NCBI RefSeq assembly: GCF_021869535.1
Contig: NW_026262593.1
Span: forward strand, 52,378,318 to 52,442,317
DNA from: Mytilus californianus
Lineage: Eukaryota > Mollusca > Bivalvia > Mytilida > Mytilidae
Direction of reading: 5' to 3'
Length of the DNA: 64,000 nt
Position numbers and translations under genes: made by a program. This document shows, in pieces, positions 33,080-44,760 of this stretch (its first letter is position 1; each line of letters starts with the position of its first letter). A model generated the notes under the pieces. That model did no database searches. It was not told where the DNA came from and worked only from the letters and a program-made list of their open reading frames with translations.

Positions 33080-33760
33080 GTCAAAATCATGTTCACCGAT
33101 TTGACCCAAATTCTCATACTAAAACGTATATCCAAATTTCAACAAGTCTGAAATAAACAATTAACAATGCATGTACTCGATAATATTTATCAGAATTTCG
33201 TGTGTATTTTAGTCTAGACGCTATCTAATTAACTATCGAGATGACCTCCGAAGACTGCCGACGGTCACATAACCCGATATTAACATAAACATAGATATAA
33301 ATAGATAGCGACCTCGTGCAATTAGATTTTTCTAGGACTGTTCGATTTCATGTTATAGGTTAAAAAAATAAGTTAATTATCGTTTTTACCTGTATAAGAA
33401 TGAGTTTTTGTGTATCGAATCAGTCAATCAAACGGTTTACCCTTGTTTCACTTTCAATGTTGACATTCTTTTCCTTTTAATAACTGAACACGCCTAATTT
33501 ATGCGTAACCAATCTCTAGCTAATGGGTTAAATTGAAGGTCAAATGAATACGGATTCAATGAGGTCGAATTATTCACTTGCAAGTGAATAAATCATCAGC
33601 GATGTTTCTTTGCTTATTTTGACAAAATTGAACCAAATTGGCTGCTAAATGCGAATTATTATTTCATTATTTCACTTTTATTAATGATTGAACCAAACTA
33701 AATCATAATCTATGTTTTTTTCATATCTCGTAGCTAATGCTCAATTTAAGGGTCAGTATA
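33080..33760. other. No gene seen
   Basis: Intergenic, AT-rich, no recognisable element. Confidence 0.4.
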
Positions 33761-33764
33761 CTGA

Positions 33765-33965
33765 CTTTCACAACCACAGGCTCCTGACTTGGGACAGGCA
33801 CATATAGAATGTGGCGGGGTTAAACTTGTTAGATGGCACCAGACCCTTTCCCCAACCTGGGACAGTGGTGCAACAGTACAACAGTACAACACAAGAACAC
33901 ACTAGTATACAAATAAAAAAACTGTTACACCACTGTGCCAGGTTAGGGGAAATGGGCGCCTTCAA
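33765..33965 (-). repeat. Common mussel dispersed repeat, partial copy
   Basis: It contains 'ggctcctgacttgggacag', 'gtggcggggttaaac' and 'ggtgcaacagtacaac'. The minus-strand ORF is incidental. Confidence 0.6.
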
Positions 33966-34039
33966 ACTAGTTTAACCCTCATAAAGTACGTATTGATGAG
34001 CATTGGAGAACACAAATTCCGAAAGATTTCAAATAGTCG

Positions 34040-35520
34040 TCTCCTTAGCTCATCTTCCCTAAATGGCTATTATGAGCTATTCTCATCAGTTGCCGTCCGT
34101 TACATTTCACAGAAATCTTCTCCTCTGAAACACCAGGCCTATTGCAACCGAACTTGGCCACCATTATTATAGAATACCTTGTTAAAAAATTGTAGTCAAT
34201 GAATCCGATGGACAATCAACATGATGGCAGCCATGGCGAAAAGAGAACATATAGGTAAATGCAAGAATTGTCTAATATTATTAAAATTGTTATAGATGGT
34301 GAAAATCTGTATGGGCCAAAATGGTTGGAATTTCAAGATCTACCTGCTGTCTACTTTGTTCAGAATTGTCAGACGACTACTCATTGGAGTTATTGCTCTA
34401 AAATAACACTATCAACACTTTTAAAAAAATATTTTTATCTTTTATCTTGTAAACTGTAATAGATAGAAAGGATCTTTGAATTGTAAAACTAATCAACACG
34501 ACATTCACTCACAAATAAGTCAAGATTGCCGAAATCCACAGATAAATTTCACAACGGACACAATTATCCGGAGTCAACAAATTCATAACAATCTTAAAAA
34601 AAAAACAGAAAAAAACCTACTTTTAATGTTAATGTGAGAGTATCTGATGAATAATGAATGAATGTTTAAATGTGAAATATATCTGTAAAACTCGAGAGTC
34701 ATTCCCATGACAAACGGGCTTTTATAAGAAAGCCATGGATCGTTAAATCAACTGTAATTTCTTTTTTAATTTTACGTTTTTCATAAGTATTGACAGCAAT
34801 AAAATATTGAAAAAATATTTAAAACACATCAACTTAACCGAAACGAATACGTGGTGCGTTTCAAAAGATATACATTCCTGTCAAATGTAGGCGTCAAATA
34901 ATAATATACCGATCAGCATAGATTATACTCTGAGGTAGGTATACTTATAATTATTTGCAAGACAGAATTTATTTTTTTTCAACTGTAGGTTGCATTGCCA
35001 ATTAAGTAAACAGTATTTTCTGCGCCGAATGTATAAATAAACTATAACGTTAGTTTTCTATTCAGATTTTTTTCATGTCGAGGCCTTTTATAGCTGATTA
35101 TACGGCATGGGGTTTTCTCATTGTCGGTAGGAAGTGTGGAGATTTTTAGGCTATTTTCTGAAATACAATTATTTTGTAATTTTTGTTATTGCACTCAGTC
35201 TGATAAAAAATAGGGATTTCAGTACTAACTCTGGTTAAAACACACTATATATCGTATGTGCCTGTGCAATAAGTTGTGTTTATCATATACTTGTATAAAA
35301 TATTACTAAAATTTTACAGTTCAATAAGATTTAAAGATATTAAAAGGCTATGAAAGGATTACTAGGTTTATTGATCAGATTCCTAAGAATTTCCTCAGCG
35401 GGCTGATAAAGGAACCTTTATTGACTGCTTACGGAATGCTATCACATGCCTTTCCGTTAATTTCCGTGACGTTGTTTATCACATGCAACTTCGTGCATTT
35501 CCGGAAATATGTTCGAAAAC
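34040..35520. other. Intergenic, repeat fragments
   Basis: A partial copy of the common dispersed repeat lies at about 35070-35125 ('gaggccttttatagctgatta'). The 66-codon ORF at 34259 has no recognisable domain. Confidence 0.4.
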
Positions 35521-35530
35521 GACAACACAG

Positions 35531-36125
35531 TGCGGAAAACTATGGAACGCCACAGCTGTCTTATGTGGAACTCTGATATTACTTTATGTTGTTTTATTAT
35601 TACTTGATGATATTTTGTCTTTACTTAATATGGTTTTGACATTACGTAATGATGTTTTGATATAACTCAATATGGAATAGTCATTACTTATGATATTTCG
35701 ATATTACACGATATGGTTTCGTATTACTTGATATAGTTTTGTCATTACTCAATATGGTTTTGTCATTACTCGATGTGGTTTCACCATTATTTAATGTGGT
35801 TGTGTCATAAGTCAATGTGGTTTTAACATTACTTGATGTGAATGTGACTTAACGTTATGTAGTTGTTTCATTACATGATGTGGTTTTGTTATTTCGTAAT
35901 GATGATTTGCCTATTCTTTATATGGTTTTAACATTACGCAATGATGTTTCAAAATTTGACGATTTTACACTACATGATGTGTGTGTTTCATTATTTGATG
36001 TGGTCCTGTCATTCTTTGATGTGGTCCTGTCATTCTTTGATGTGGTTATCCCATTACTTGATGAGGTAAAACCACGTGACCAATTCGGAAAAAAAATATG
36101 TTCTATTTTTAAACAGATTTCAATA
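35531..36125 (+). repeat. Left inverted arm of foldback element 1
   Basis: It opens with TATGGAACGCCACAGCTGTC (35541 on), runs through repeated 'ttacttgatgtggtttt' units and closes with CACGTGACCAATTCGG (about 36073). Confidence 0.8.
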
Positions 36126-37649
36126 TATCGTTTGTTTAATGTGCTTTGGATGGGTATCGCTATCCATTGAGTTAAAGTTCAAATTAAAGTTCGAGTGGTT
36201 GTTCAGAGTTATTTGGTATGAAAAAGGGGAACGGCAGACAATAATAAGAAAAAAAGTATTAAAAAGTTTACAGTATTTCGGACATAATTGGGATATCCCC
36301 AAACCACTTGTTCCTGTTGTTTTTATCCTAAGTTCTCAAACGGAAGCAGTATTTTTGTAATAAATTTGTAAAATATTCCACGTAACCCTGTGTCTCGCCT
36401 GATATTGCTGCTGTAAGTGTAAAAGCGTCATGTTGATCGGCTGTACATTTATCTATACATTTATCGGTTAAAAAAAAAAAGTTTTTCTGTAGATGCTTTT
36501 TCTTGAAATTGAGGAATAACTCCTATACAAGTTTTAAAACACTTCATGGAGGTTTACAAATTTATCATGTCAAAACAGTTTAATTCGGTTTTATTTAACT
36601 AAAACTGTATGGTTTTCAACAATGAGCAAAACCCATACCCTATAGTAAGCTATAAAAGGTCCCGAAATGAAAAATGTAAAAAACTAGAAACCTAACGATC
36701 TATAGATAGATAGATAGATACTTTATTCTCAACATGTATAATGAAAGGTTAAACTCAATAGAAATAAAAAAAAAATGGAGATGGAGACGCCGACGTCACT
36801 ATCGACGACGAAATATAGGTTTGTTGTGTCTCACTGCCGCTACACTGATGTCGCAAGTTCGACACAAATCAAAAAACTAGAACAATATTTTTAACAAATG
36901 AAACACTTCAAATCAACTCACATTAAAGTTACAGAGAAACGGGGGGAGGGGGGCTCGGACTAAGCGACAAAGCGAGAAAGCGACAAAGCATCAATACTAT
37001 AAAATAAGAATTCTCCGAATTTTTTTTAGCGTATATGATCATTTGAACTTATACGAATATCAATCTTTTATTTGTAATCAATTGAATTCCCTGATCTACC
37101 TCGCACTAATTGAAAAATAAACTTTTTGGAATATCTGTTCCATATGTGACGACGGACATGTTCCAGTGGTCGTAACCATAAAACCGTCATCTTTTCCTTG
37201 AATGTAAACTACCAAATAAAACCAAATCACTGGGTTTGTACTTTCTCGAATAACACGACGGGTGCTTTTCTGGAGCATCCGAGATCACCCCGATGGATTT
37301 ATATTACCCAGTCATACCAATCTATTGAAACAGCCAAATGAAACTGTTCTGTATGCCACCGCAACTGAAAGTTGGGGGGGGGGGCATATTGTTTTACCCC
37401 TGTCCGTCCGTCCGTCTGTCCGTTCCATTATGGGTATATAGTTATTCCGCATAACTCCTCCTACAGTTTGAATCCTAGGAAGTTTTTTACTGTCTGTTTG
37501 TACATATATTGAAGGTGTGCATGTGGTCAGGGTTTTTATTTTTATTATCTTTTGCTCTTTTGGGAGATAATTGAACTTTTTTTTTGTCATTTTCGGGGTA
37601 TAAGCGGTTAAATGAGTTGAGTGCGGGGGCATCACTTTGTCTAGTTTAC

Positions 37650-38035
37650 ATTTTTTTCTCGTGTTGTGCTGTTACACAACTGTAACAGTAACCGTAACAG
37701 TCCGATGTAAGGTTAGGATTTAGCGCTCACATACATGTTAAACCCCGCCACGTGCAATTTCTTTATGTACCTGCCCCAAGTCAGGAGCATGAAGTTCAAT
37801 TGTTGTCGTTGTATAAATGTGTGTCATTTTTTTTTGTAGATTGTTTATTTATAAATAAGACCGTTTGTTTTTTCGTTTGAATTTTTTCACATGTTGCATG
37901 GTGGCCTTTTGTAGCTGACTATACGGTGTGTTGAAGGCTGTACGGTTGCCTATATATGATTTCTTACATCCACTGCATTTAAACTCTGATGGATAGTTGT
38001 CTCATTGTCAATCACACCACATCTAACTTTATTTC
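37650..38035 (+). repeat. Common mussel dispersed repeat, long plus-strand copy
   Basis: It contains 'tgtgctgttacacaac', 'aaaccccgccacgtgc', 'ccccaagtcaggagc', 'ttgaaggctgtacggttgcc' and 'gttgtctcattgtcaatcac'. It lies inside the loop of foldback element 1. Confidence 0.65.
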
Positions 38036-38164
38036 AACTTCTATGTTGCGTTTTGTATACTGTAACATTGTTTATCTTTTGTACGCATACCCCGGAGCCC
38101 TCTTTTCGGAAGCCCCAGCAAAAGTCCTTGTTCCGCAATAGAAAATTTAATTACGATCTCATAT

Positions 38165-38440
38165 AAGATAGCTCGAATTTCAACTCAAAATCTTAATTAA
38201 TCTAAATGAGACTTAAATTCGAATCTTACTCAAACTCTACCTCAAAAAGTGACTCAAATTTAATGTTGTAACAAGAACTCTACCTCAGTTAAATGTGACT
38301 CAAACTCGAAGTCCAACTCGAAACTCAATGCTAACTAAAACTTTAATTCTAATAATGACTTGAATTCGAAATCGAACACTAACTTAAAGTTTAACTCAAA
38401 CAGTAACCCGAACTTTAATTTGAACTCTAATTCGATGGAT
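38165..38440 (+). repeat. Degenerate array of AACTCnAA words
   Basis: Words such as 'aactcaaa', 'actcgaa' and 'gacttaaa' recur every 6-18 bp over about 275 bp, directly before the right arm of foldback element 1. There is no clean period. Confidence 0.5.
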
Positions 38441-38466
38441 GGCCACACTCACCCAAAGCACATACA

Positions 38467-39041
38467 ACATGGAAATCTATCAAAAAATAGAACAGGTTTT
38501 TCCGAATTGGTCACGTGATTTTACCTCATCAAGTAATGGGATAACCACATCAAAGAATGACAGGACCACATCAAATAATGAAACAATCACATCATGTAGT
38601 GTAAAATCGTTAAATTTTGAAACATCATTGCGTAATGTTAAAACCATATAAAGAATAGGCAAATCATCATTACAAAATAACAAAATCACATCATGTAATG
38701 AAACAACTACATAACGTTAAGTCACATTCACATCAAGTAATATTAAAACCACATTGACTTATGACACAACCACATTAAATAATGGTGAAACCACATCGAG
38801 TAATGACAAAACCATATTGAGTAATGACAAAACTATATCAAGTCAATACGAAACCATATCGTGTAATATCGAAATATCATTAAGTAATGACTATTCCATA
38901 TTGAGTTATATCAAAACATCATTACGTAATGTCAAAACCATATTAAGTAAAGACAAAATATCATCAAGTAATAATAAAACAACATAAAGTAACATCAGAG
39001 TTTCACATAAGACAGCTGTGGCGTTCCATAGAAAACCGCAA
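38467..39041 (-). repeat. Right inverted arm of foldback element 1
   Basis: It is the mirror of the left arm: CCGAATTGGTCACGTG near 38502 and GACAGCTGTGGCGTTCCATA at 39011-39030. The short ORFs in both arms are readings of the repeat. Confidence 0.8.
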
Positions 39042-39273
39042 GTGATTTAAGACTTTTCACAAAATGGTTGAGGAGCAAATTTCAAACTAAGAACATGATA
39101 ATTGTTGTGACAAGATAAATAAAATGCTTGTTATATCAATAAAAACAATTAAAGTTAAGAAATTTGTATTTGGTTGTCTGTAAATTATTATCTAAAAATT
39201 CATGGAAAGACAAAATTTTAATTAATAGTTCTTGTCTGTATTTCTTCTGTTGAAGTATATGATAAAAAGATAA

Positions 39274-39406
39274 TTGCATGTCATTTATCATATCAGACCC
39301 TTTATCGGCCCTCGTTCATGATATTAGCCCTCGAGCCTGCGGCTCTTGGGCTGATATCATGACCTAGGGCCGATAAAGGGTCTGATATGAAAAATGCCAT
39401 GTAATA
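39274..39406. repeat. Palindrome, about 130 bp, with GC-rich tip
   Basis: CATATCAGACCCTTTATCGG on the left is exactly mirrored by CCGATAAAGGGTCTGATATG on the right. The tip is GAGCCTGCGGCTCTT. It lies about 230 bp beyond foldback element 1. Confidence 0.8.
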
Positions 39407-39734
39407 ATCTATACTTATTCATTTCGTTTTTTTTACTTTAAAGCATGTGATTAATAATCTGAAAGCTTTTTTCAATTTTGTAGTTGATTACAACATGTAT
39501 GGGCTAGAGACAAATTTTTACAGCTTAATTTATGATATGGAAATGTATTTATCATGCTGGATGTTGACCTGTCGATCTCATCAAAGTCATTCAATAACAA
39601 ACGTATTTTTGTTGCAACGCCATGAAGCGTTTAATAAACTGTCCGTTTTTTTTTTATAAATTTAAAGTCTTTCATACTCAATGACATCAATAATTGAACT
39701 GAAAAGTGTATTCATATGATGCGCATCAAAGGAT

Positions 39735-40005
39735 AAACAAGAGGGTCTGGATTGGGGTTCATTCACTTCTGTAATATTTTATTTTTATGCCATTTTTCGC
39801 TAATCTTTATATTTTTTGTCAATTATTCTCTATTCTTTATATTTTAGCCCACCCCTCCCCCACCCCATGTTCTCTATCTTTTTTTTTTGTTTTACCTTTA
39901 GGCCTCTTTTTCTTTTCTTTTTTTAATTGTTTTGGCCCATTTTTTAGTTATATTATTGACCCATTATTCTCTATTCTTTAAGCCTCATCCACGCCCTCAT
40001 GCTAA
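39735..40005 (-). repeat. 'agaataatgggc' dispersed repeat, copy 3
   Basis: It begins 'agagggtctggattgggg' and continues with 'tttgtcaattattctctattctttat' units. Confidence 0.65.
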
Positions 40006-40129
40006 GCCTGTTAATATAGGATCAAGAATTAAGTAGTATAGATTACTTTGTAGAAAGTAATCTTATTTCAAGATTGGTTTTTTTTGCAGGCCTGAAATTT
40101 AACATCTTGATCATAGGGAAAAAATGTAA

Positions 40130-40292
40130 TTATAAGTTCGAATGCTTCTTTTAGTAATTTCATAAGGTTGTAAAAGCGTTGACCGTGCGTACATTTTTAG
40201 AATGAAGCGCTTCCGCGCTTCATCCAAAATGTCCTTCGGTCAACGCTTTTACACCCCAATGAATTTACAAGAAGAAGCATCCAATTCTTAAA
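40130..40292. repeat. Palindrome, about 160 bp
   Basis: TGTAAAAGCGTTGACCG, ACATTTT and ATGAAGCGC are mirrored by GCGCTTCAT, AAAATGT and CGGTCAACGCTTTTACA around a 4-nt loop (TTCC). Matching weakens but continues outward to the 'gaatgcttct' / 'agaagcatcc' pair. Confidence 0.8.
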
Positions 40293-40318
40293 TAAATCAG
40301 GCCGTTGGTTTTCTCGTT

Positions 40319-40715
40319 TTAAGGATGTTCGCTACTCTGTTTCAAAATAACAAGCTTTTTAAAAGACTGTTATAGATTGATATTATATAAATAAAGGAAC
40401 TAAAAAATCAGAAAATAATGAAGGGTCAGTGTGCTTTTTTTCGAGATATAAGCCATTAAAAATTTGGCGGGAAATAATTCTCTCTAGAATTTTCAAACAT
40501 TTAACATTAGCACCTGTTTTCTTTCAAAAACGATGAAAAAGTAACAAGGATTTTATAAGATTTTGAAAAATGGCATTTAAAACTTTATGTAATCATATTA
40601 TGGAGAGAAAAGTCGGGATTAGGGGCCAATTTTTTTAATGGCACTACATGGATAAAACTAGAGGATTCCGAATATCTGGCAAAAATTCAAAAACAAGATG
40701 AGCGAACATCCTTAA
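40319..40715 (+). mobile_element. 397-bp TTAA-ended MITE, copy 2
   Basis: It is flanked by TTAA and has terminal GGATGTTCGCT / AGCGAACATCC. It is non-coding. TTAA target sites with short inverted repeats suggest a piggyBac-like mobiliser, although the terminal bases are not the classical ones. Confidence 0.75.
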
Positions 40716-40734
40716 TTTGTTTTACATTTTGTCA

Positions 40735-40880
40735 TTATATTGGGTCTTTCAAAGCTCGCCATGCGGTATTAGTTTTGCTTATTGTTGAATGCCGTACAGT
40801 GACCTGTAATTGGTAGCATCTACGTATTTTGGTCTATGGTGGATAATTGTCTCATTGGCAATCATACCACATTTTTAAAA
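40735..40880 (+). repeat. Common mussel dispersed repeat, short copy
   Basis: It contains 'attgttgaatgccgtacagtg' and 'attgtctcattggcaatca'. It starts 20 bp after the TTAA MITE. Confidence 0.65.
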
Positions 40881-41234
40881 TTTCATATTAAAATGAACAA
40901 ATGGCCTTAAAATGTTAACAAAATAGCAGAACTGCTATATTTGAATAATTTTTTTTACCAGCTTCTTTCTTTTAAGATAAAAATACCGTTCTCTCAGACT
41001 TAAGTATCAATCAGTACAAATCAAACGGATTTATTGTAAAGACCTCATAAACAACCTGACAAAATCATAACCTAGTGCAATGACAACATACAAGTTCAAT
41101 ATATCGACAGAATCTATGGCCGTTAGTTTTCATAACTGTATAGCAATACAAAATAAATTGTTTAATTTATCAACAACAAAATCAATACATAACCGAATAA
41201 ACAATGTTCAAAATTTTTCATTCTGTGTTAAATG

Positions 41235-41467
41235 AGTGTGGTGGGGATGGGGGTTTACAGAATAGAAATAATGGGCAAAAAATATAAAGAATAGAGAAAA
41301 TTGGACCAAAAAAACTAAAGAATAGAGAATAATGAGGTGCTAAAATATAAAGAATAGAGAATAATGGGCAAAAAGCATAAAGAATAGAGAATAATGGGCA
41401 AAAAGTATAAAGAATAGAGAAAAATGGCCTAAAAAATAAAGAATACAGAAATGATCCAGACCCTCTT
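41235..41467 (+). repeat. 'agaataatgggc' dispersed repeat, copy 4
   Basis: It begins 'gggggtttacagaatag' and ends 'gatccagaccctctt', with about six internal units. It lies about 180 bp upstream of the second profilin exon. Confidence 0.65.
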
Positions 41468-41666
41468 AAATTGATATCCTTATTCGAAAGATGCGAAACG
41501 TGACGTTTTTAGCCGCCATCATTATCCTTATCATCATCATGCATTTGCTACAATGAAAGAAGTGAATTATTATGTGACGATATGTAGACCAAAAATACCA
41601 CTGCTTTTCTTACTTGTTATGATGATTTATATTTTTGATATTTAAGGACAATTTTGAGAGTTCAGA

Positions 41667-42089
41667 ATGTCGTGGGATAGTTATCTAGACAACTTGTTGG
41701 TTCAGTCAAAAGATGCAAGTGGTACCGCCCAAGCCGATAGAGCATGTATTATAGGGCTTGATGGTGGAGGAAAATGGACGACTGATGGTCATGTAATTGC
41801 ATTAAAATTAGAACAAGACGAGGCAACTTCTATCGCAAATTGCTTCAAAAAAGGGGATTTTTCTCAATTTATGACAAATGGTGTCGTTGCTGAAGGAAGT
41901 AAATTCCAATTCTTGAGAGAAGAGGATGGTAAAATTGTTTATGGTAAATTGAAAGGAGAGGGTGCATTGACATTGCAAGCTTCTAAGACAGCTATAGTCA
42001 TTGCTCATACAGAAGAAGGATGCCAGCATGGCCATACTAATAAAGCTGTAAATGTTATAGCGGAATATCTAGAGTCCATGGGCATGTAG
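41667..42089 (+). CDS. Profilin, canonical invertebrate type (140 aa)
   Basis: The protein is MSWDSYLDNLL... with the GLDGGGKWTT loop, FKKGDFSQF, KIVYGKLKGEG, AHTEEGCQHG and C-terminal AEYLESMGM, matching mollusc profilins over the full length. The role is actin monomer and poly-proline binding. The whole coding sequence is in one exon. An AG at 41645-41646 is followed by a 20-nt leader that aligns with the leader of the profilin at 31308, including its splice junction. The start ATG is the first in frame. A polyadenylation hexamer AATAAA is at 42435-42440. Having two tandem profilins with uninterrupted coding regions suggests one ancestral intron-poor copy that was duplicated. A foldback element and two palindromes lie between them. 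Confidence 0.93.
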   Translation: MSWDSYLDNLLVQSKDASGTAQADRACIIGLDGGGKWTTDGHVIALKLEQDEATSIANCFKKGDFSQFMTNGVVAEGSKFQFLREEDGKIVYGKLKGEGALTLQASKTAIVIAHTEEGCQHGHTNKAVNVIAEYLESMGM

Positions 42090-42434
42090 TAAATTGTGTG
42101 TGTTTTTTAAACGTGTTAATTACATTTGTTGATTTTGCAGTTAACTTTTACTCCAAAAGAACATTCATAAATTGCATATGCTACGGATACACTTTATTAA
42201 GATATATATTCGTTAGGACTTTTGAGTTATTTTTCGTTTTACTTCACACATATTTTGAGCTAATGCAATTGTGGACACAGACTTGTGTATTCTGATAGGC
42301 GAATGTTTATAATGACTTGTGCAGGGGTTAATTCTGCATAGTGCCTGCAGGCGAAGATGCCATTCAAAAAAAAATTAAAAAAATTAAAACTATATTGTGT
42401 TGTTCGATGGGCGAATGTGGACACTTAAGGAAGT

Positions 42435-42440
42435 AATAAA
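42435..42440 (+). promoter_or_regulatory. Polyadenylation signal of the profilin at 41667
   Basis: This is an AATAAA about 345 nt after the stop codon, and the first canonical hexamer downstream. Confidence 0.5.
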
Positions 42441-42444
42441 ACAT

Positions 42445-44350
42445 TAACAATGAAGGACAACTCTCAGAAGAAACCATTGAAAATTACAATGACTTGTTCT
42501 GCAAATATGTTGTATATTTAATTTTGTCATGCATAGACTTCAAAGACTAAACTGAATTTAAATAAGAACGAAATTGCTCGAATCTTTGAAATATGAATTT
42601 GATTTTAGCAAATACTAGTAATGTAAAAACCAATAGAATAAAAGCAATCATACACACGCCTGATATGGAAGAACAAAGATGTCCACGTGTAGTAAATATG
42701 TTTAGGCTTACACAGATGCATATTGTAGTGTCTACAATGTCATTCTGCAATTAATTGACACTATCTCACTGTTCTTAAACTCTTCTCCAATAATAATTGT
42801 GCCATAAGACTACACAGACAAATCAATAATCTCTGCTTCGTCGACCTCATGGGTCTTATCTCTACTACGCCCCCGTCACTATAAGTGTTACCTATCTTCA
42901 TTCCGACTTCCTGAGATAAAACATTTGTCCACAGTTTTTTTAATTATGCCTGCAGATAATGATTTGGTGTTTAGTATATTAGTGTTTAATAAATGATGGT
43001 TCACAATTTTTGGTTGCCTGACTTCGCAGAATAAGGGCACTCGGACTTGTCCGGTCGAATTTCCTTTACTTACAGGTCTTGAGAGCTGATTTTCCGTATA
43101 TTAGTGTATGATGATTACTTTTAACAGATCGTGTTAATTTTCCGGTTGACTGACTTTTGCGTAATTAAGTACAGTGGACTTAAAATTTACAGAAACTGAA
43201 TGGGGTCGTCAAATCCTGTTTCGTGTAGGGAGGGTGTTACGCTCTTTGTATGCTAAAGAACTCATGCATCAATTGTAAAAAGGTTAAAAAAAACCGAAAG
43301 ACACATTGAGTGATTTTGTTTCATTGCATTGCATTCAGTAGGACATAGTTCATGCTTGTTCAGGACGAGAACAAAATTAAACAATGTATCAAATAAGTTA
43401 GTACTACTGAGTAGGTCGACGAGGGTTGAGGTTGGGTAACTTGACTCTCGTTGAAAAAAGAGGACCCTGGTGCTAAATACCGAAATAAAGAAACATCAAA
43501 AGCACCTAAATTACTACTGCGCATCGGAAGAACAACCTTACAAGCAATAAACTTTACACCTTTTTAACTGCGTTGATTATATATAATATATATAACAAAG
43601 TGAATATCACGCCAGCACCAAAACCTTGGACTTTGAGACTTGTGATGCTCTAACGTTCGGACTGACAGTTCAAAAGCAGTTTCATTGGTCGATATATAAC
43701 AAAACAAATCACAAGCATTTTCATTGGTCGATATGTTGTCAAACAAGAAACCAAAGGTAATTTGACGTAGAATATGCGCCAATGCATTGCCTGTTAGTGG
43801 TTACGAACCCAGAGGTATATAAATATGATCAGTTGGACCTCCACGACCCGACAGCAAAAACCCATGTTAGATGGCTTGACGACTGTTTAAATGCATAAAT
43901 GGATGGCCACGACCGATTGTAAAGGGATGTTCAATGTGACATCTCGTACGGGGCTTTGACGATTTTTTTTAACGTCTTCTGAAAAGTTTAGAACCATAGC
44001 AACAGCTTTGAAAAGATGAACGGGTTTCTGGCAACGACGAATTGAGCATGTCAGTGATTATCTGCGACACAGACGGTCAATAACGGATAACCATATCATA
44101 AAATTAGCCATAAAATCATGAGAGGACCTTATTTTTACCACCAGGAATCATTAGGTTAAGAGGATTCTTATAAGCAGCTTTTTCTATGAAATTAAAAAAC
44201 ACAACCCCCAGATCATCGTATTAACTGGGATACAAGTTCTCCGTATGCCGTTACATAATTCATCAATTGGGAAATATATTAGAAATCCATTTTGATATAT
44301 CAATCAAGTTTAAAAGAACACAAGGAATAGGGTGAACCCCAAGTGGAGAG
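42445..44350. other. Intergenic downstream of the second profilin
   Basis: No family is recognised. Short inverted ORFs at 42547-42750 and 43564-43782 appear to be chance ORFs. A pair of 'cattggtcgatat' words 48 bp apart lies near 43684-43737. Confidence 0.4.
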
Positions 44351-44354
44351 CCAC

Positions 44355-44760
44355 CACTACAAAAGTCAAAAAGTCTGAAAAGACCAGTTTTTGTCTGAAT
44401 TTGCATGAATTTTTACTCGACATTCTTAATTTGTCTGAATAATTTTTAAAAATTCTTGACATAGTTTGAATTTGTCTAATAAGGTTCTTGATTTTTCTTG
44501 ACAAGTGTCTTGACAGTATGAACATTGTCTTAAAATTTCTCGACACTTCCTGTATCATCTGATAAGAGTCTGGATTAGTCTCGACCAATTCTTGACTGTC
44601 TTAAATTAGTCTCGATCTGTCTTGACATATTCTTGACATTCTTAATAATGTCTGAATATGTCTCGACATATTCTTTACATTCTAAATAATGTCTAAATAT
44701 GTCTCGACACATTCTTGACTGTCTTAAATATATCTTGACACTATCTCAACAGTATAAATT
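44355..44760 (+). repeat. Left inverted arm of foldback element 2
   Basis: Terminal CACTACAAAAGTC is followed by CTGAAAAGACCAGTTTTTGT, then many variants of 'tgtctcgacatattcttgac' with a period of roughly 18-36 bp. Confidence 0.65.

Larger units (their letters stand above)
36126..38466. other. Loop of foldback element 1
   Basis: It contains a (GATA)n run (36703-36722), a G-rich patch (36941-36952), a 'gtccgtccgtccg' block near 37400, pieces of the common mussel dispersed repeat at 36600-36700 (minus) and 37650-38035 (plus), and a degenerate CTCnAA-rich array at 38165-38440. No gene is recognisable. Confidence 0.6.
35531..39041. mobile_element. Foldback-like element 1 (arms about 0.58 kb, loop 2.3 kb)
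   Basis: Left arm 35531-36125 and right arm 38467-39041 are near-identical inverted copies, by eye well above 95% over the first 200 bp checked base by base. Both arms are made largely of a degenerate tandem repeat of about 20-22 bp (ATGGTTTTGTCATTACTTGA-like). Long inverted arms built from tandem repeats are the defining structure of foldback transposons. The loop holds dispersed mussel repeats and no transposase ORF. It sits between the two profilin genes. Confidence 0.7.

Noticed and set aside
35880-36170. ORFs in the arms of foldback element 1 with repeated FDVVLSF-like peptides
   Set aside because: They are translations of the tandem repeat, present in both arms in opposite orientation.
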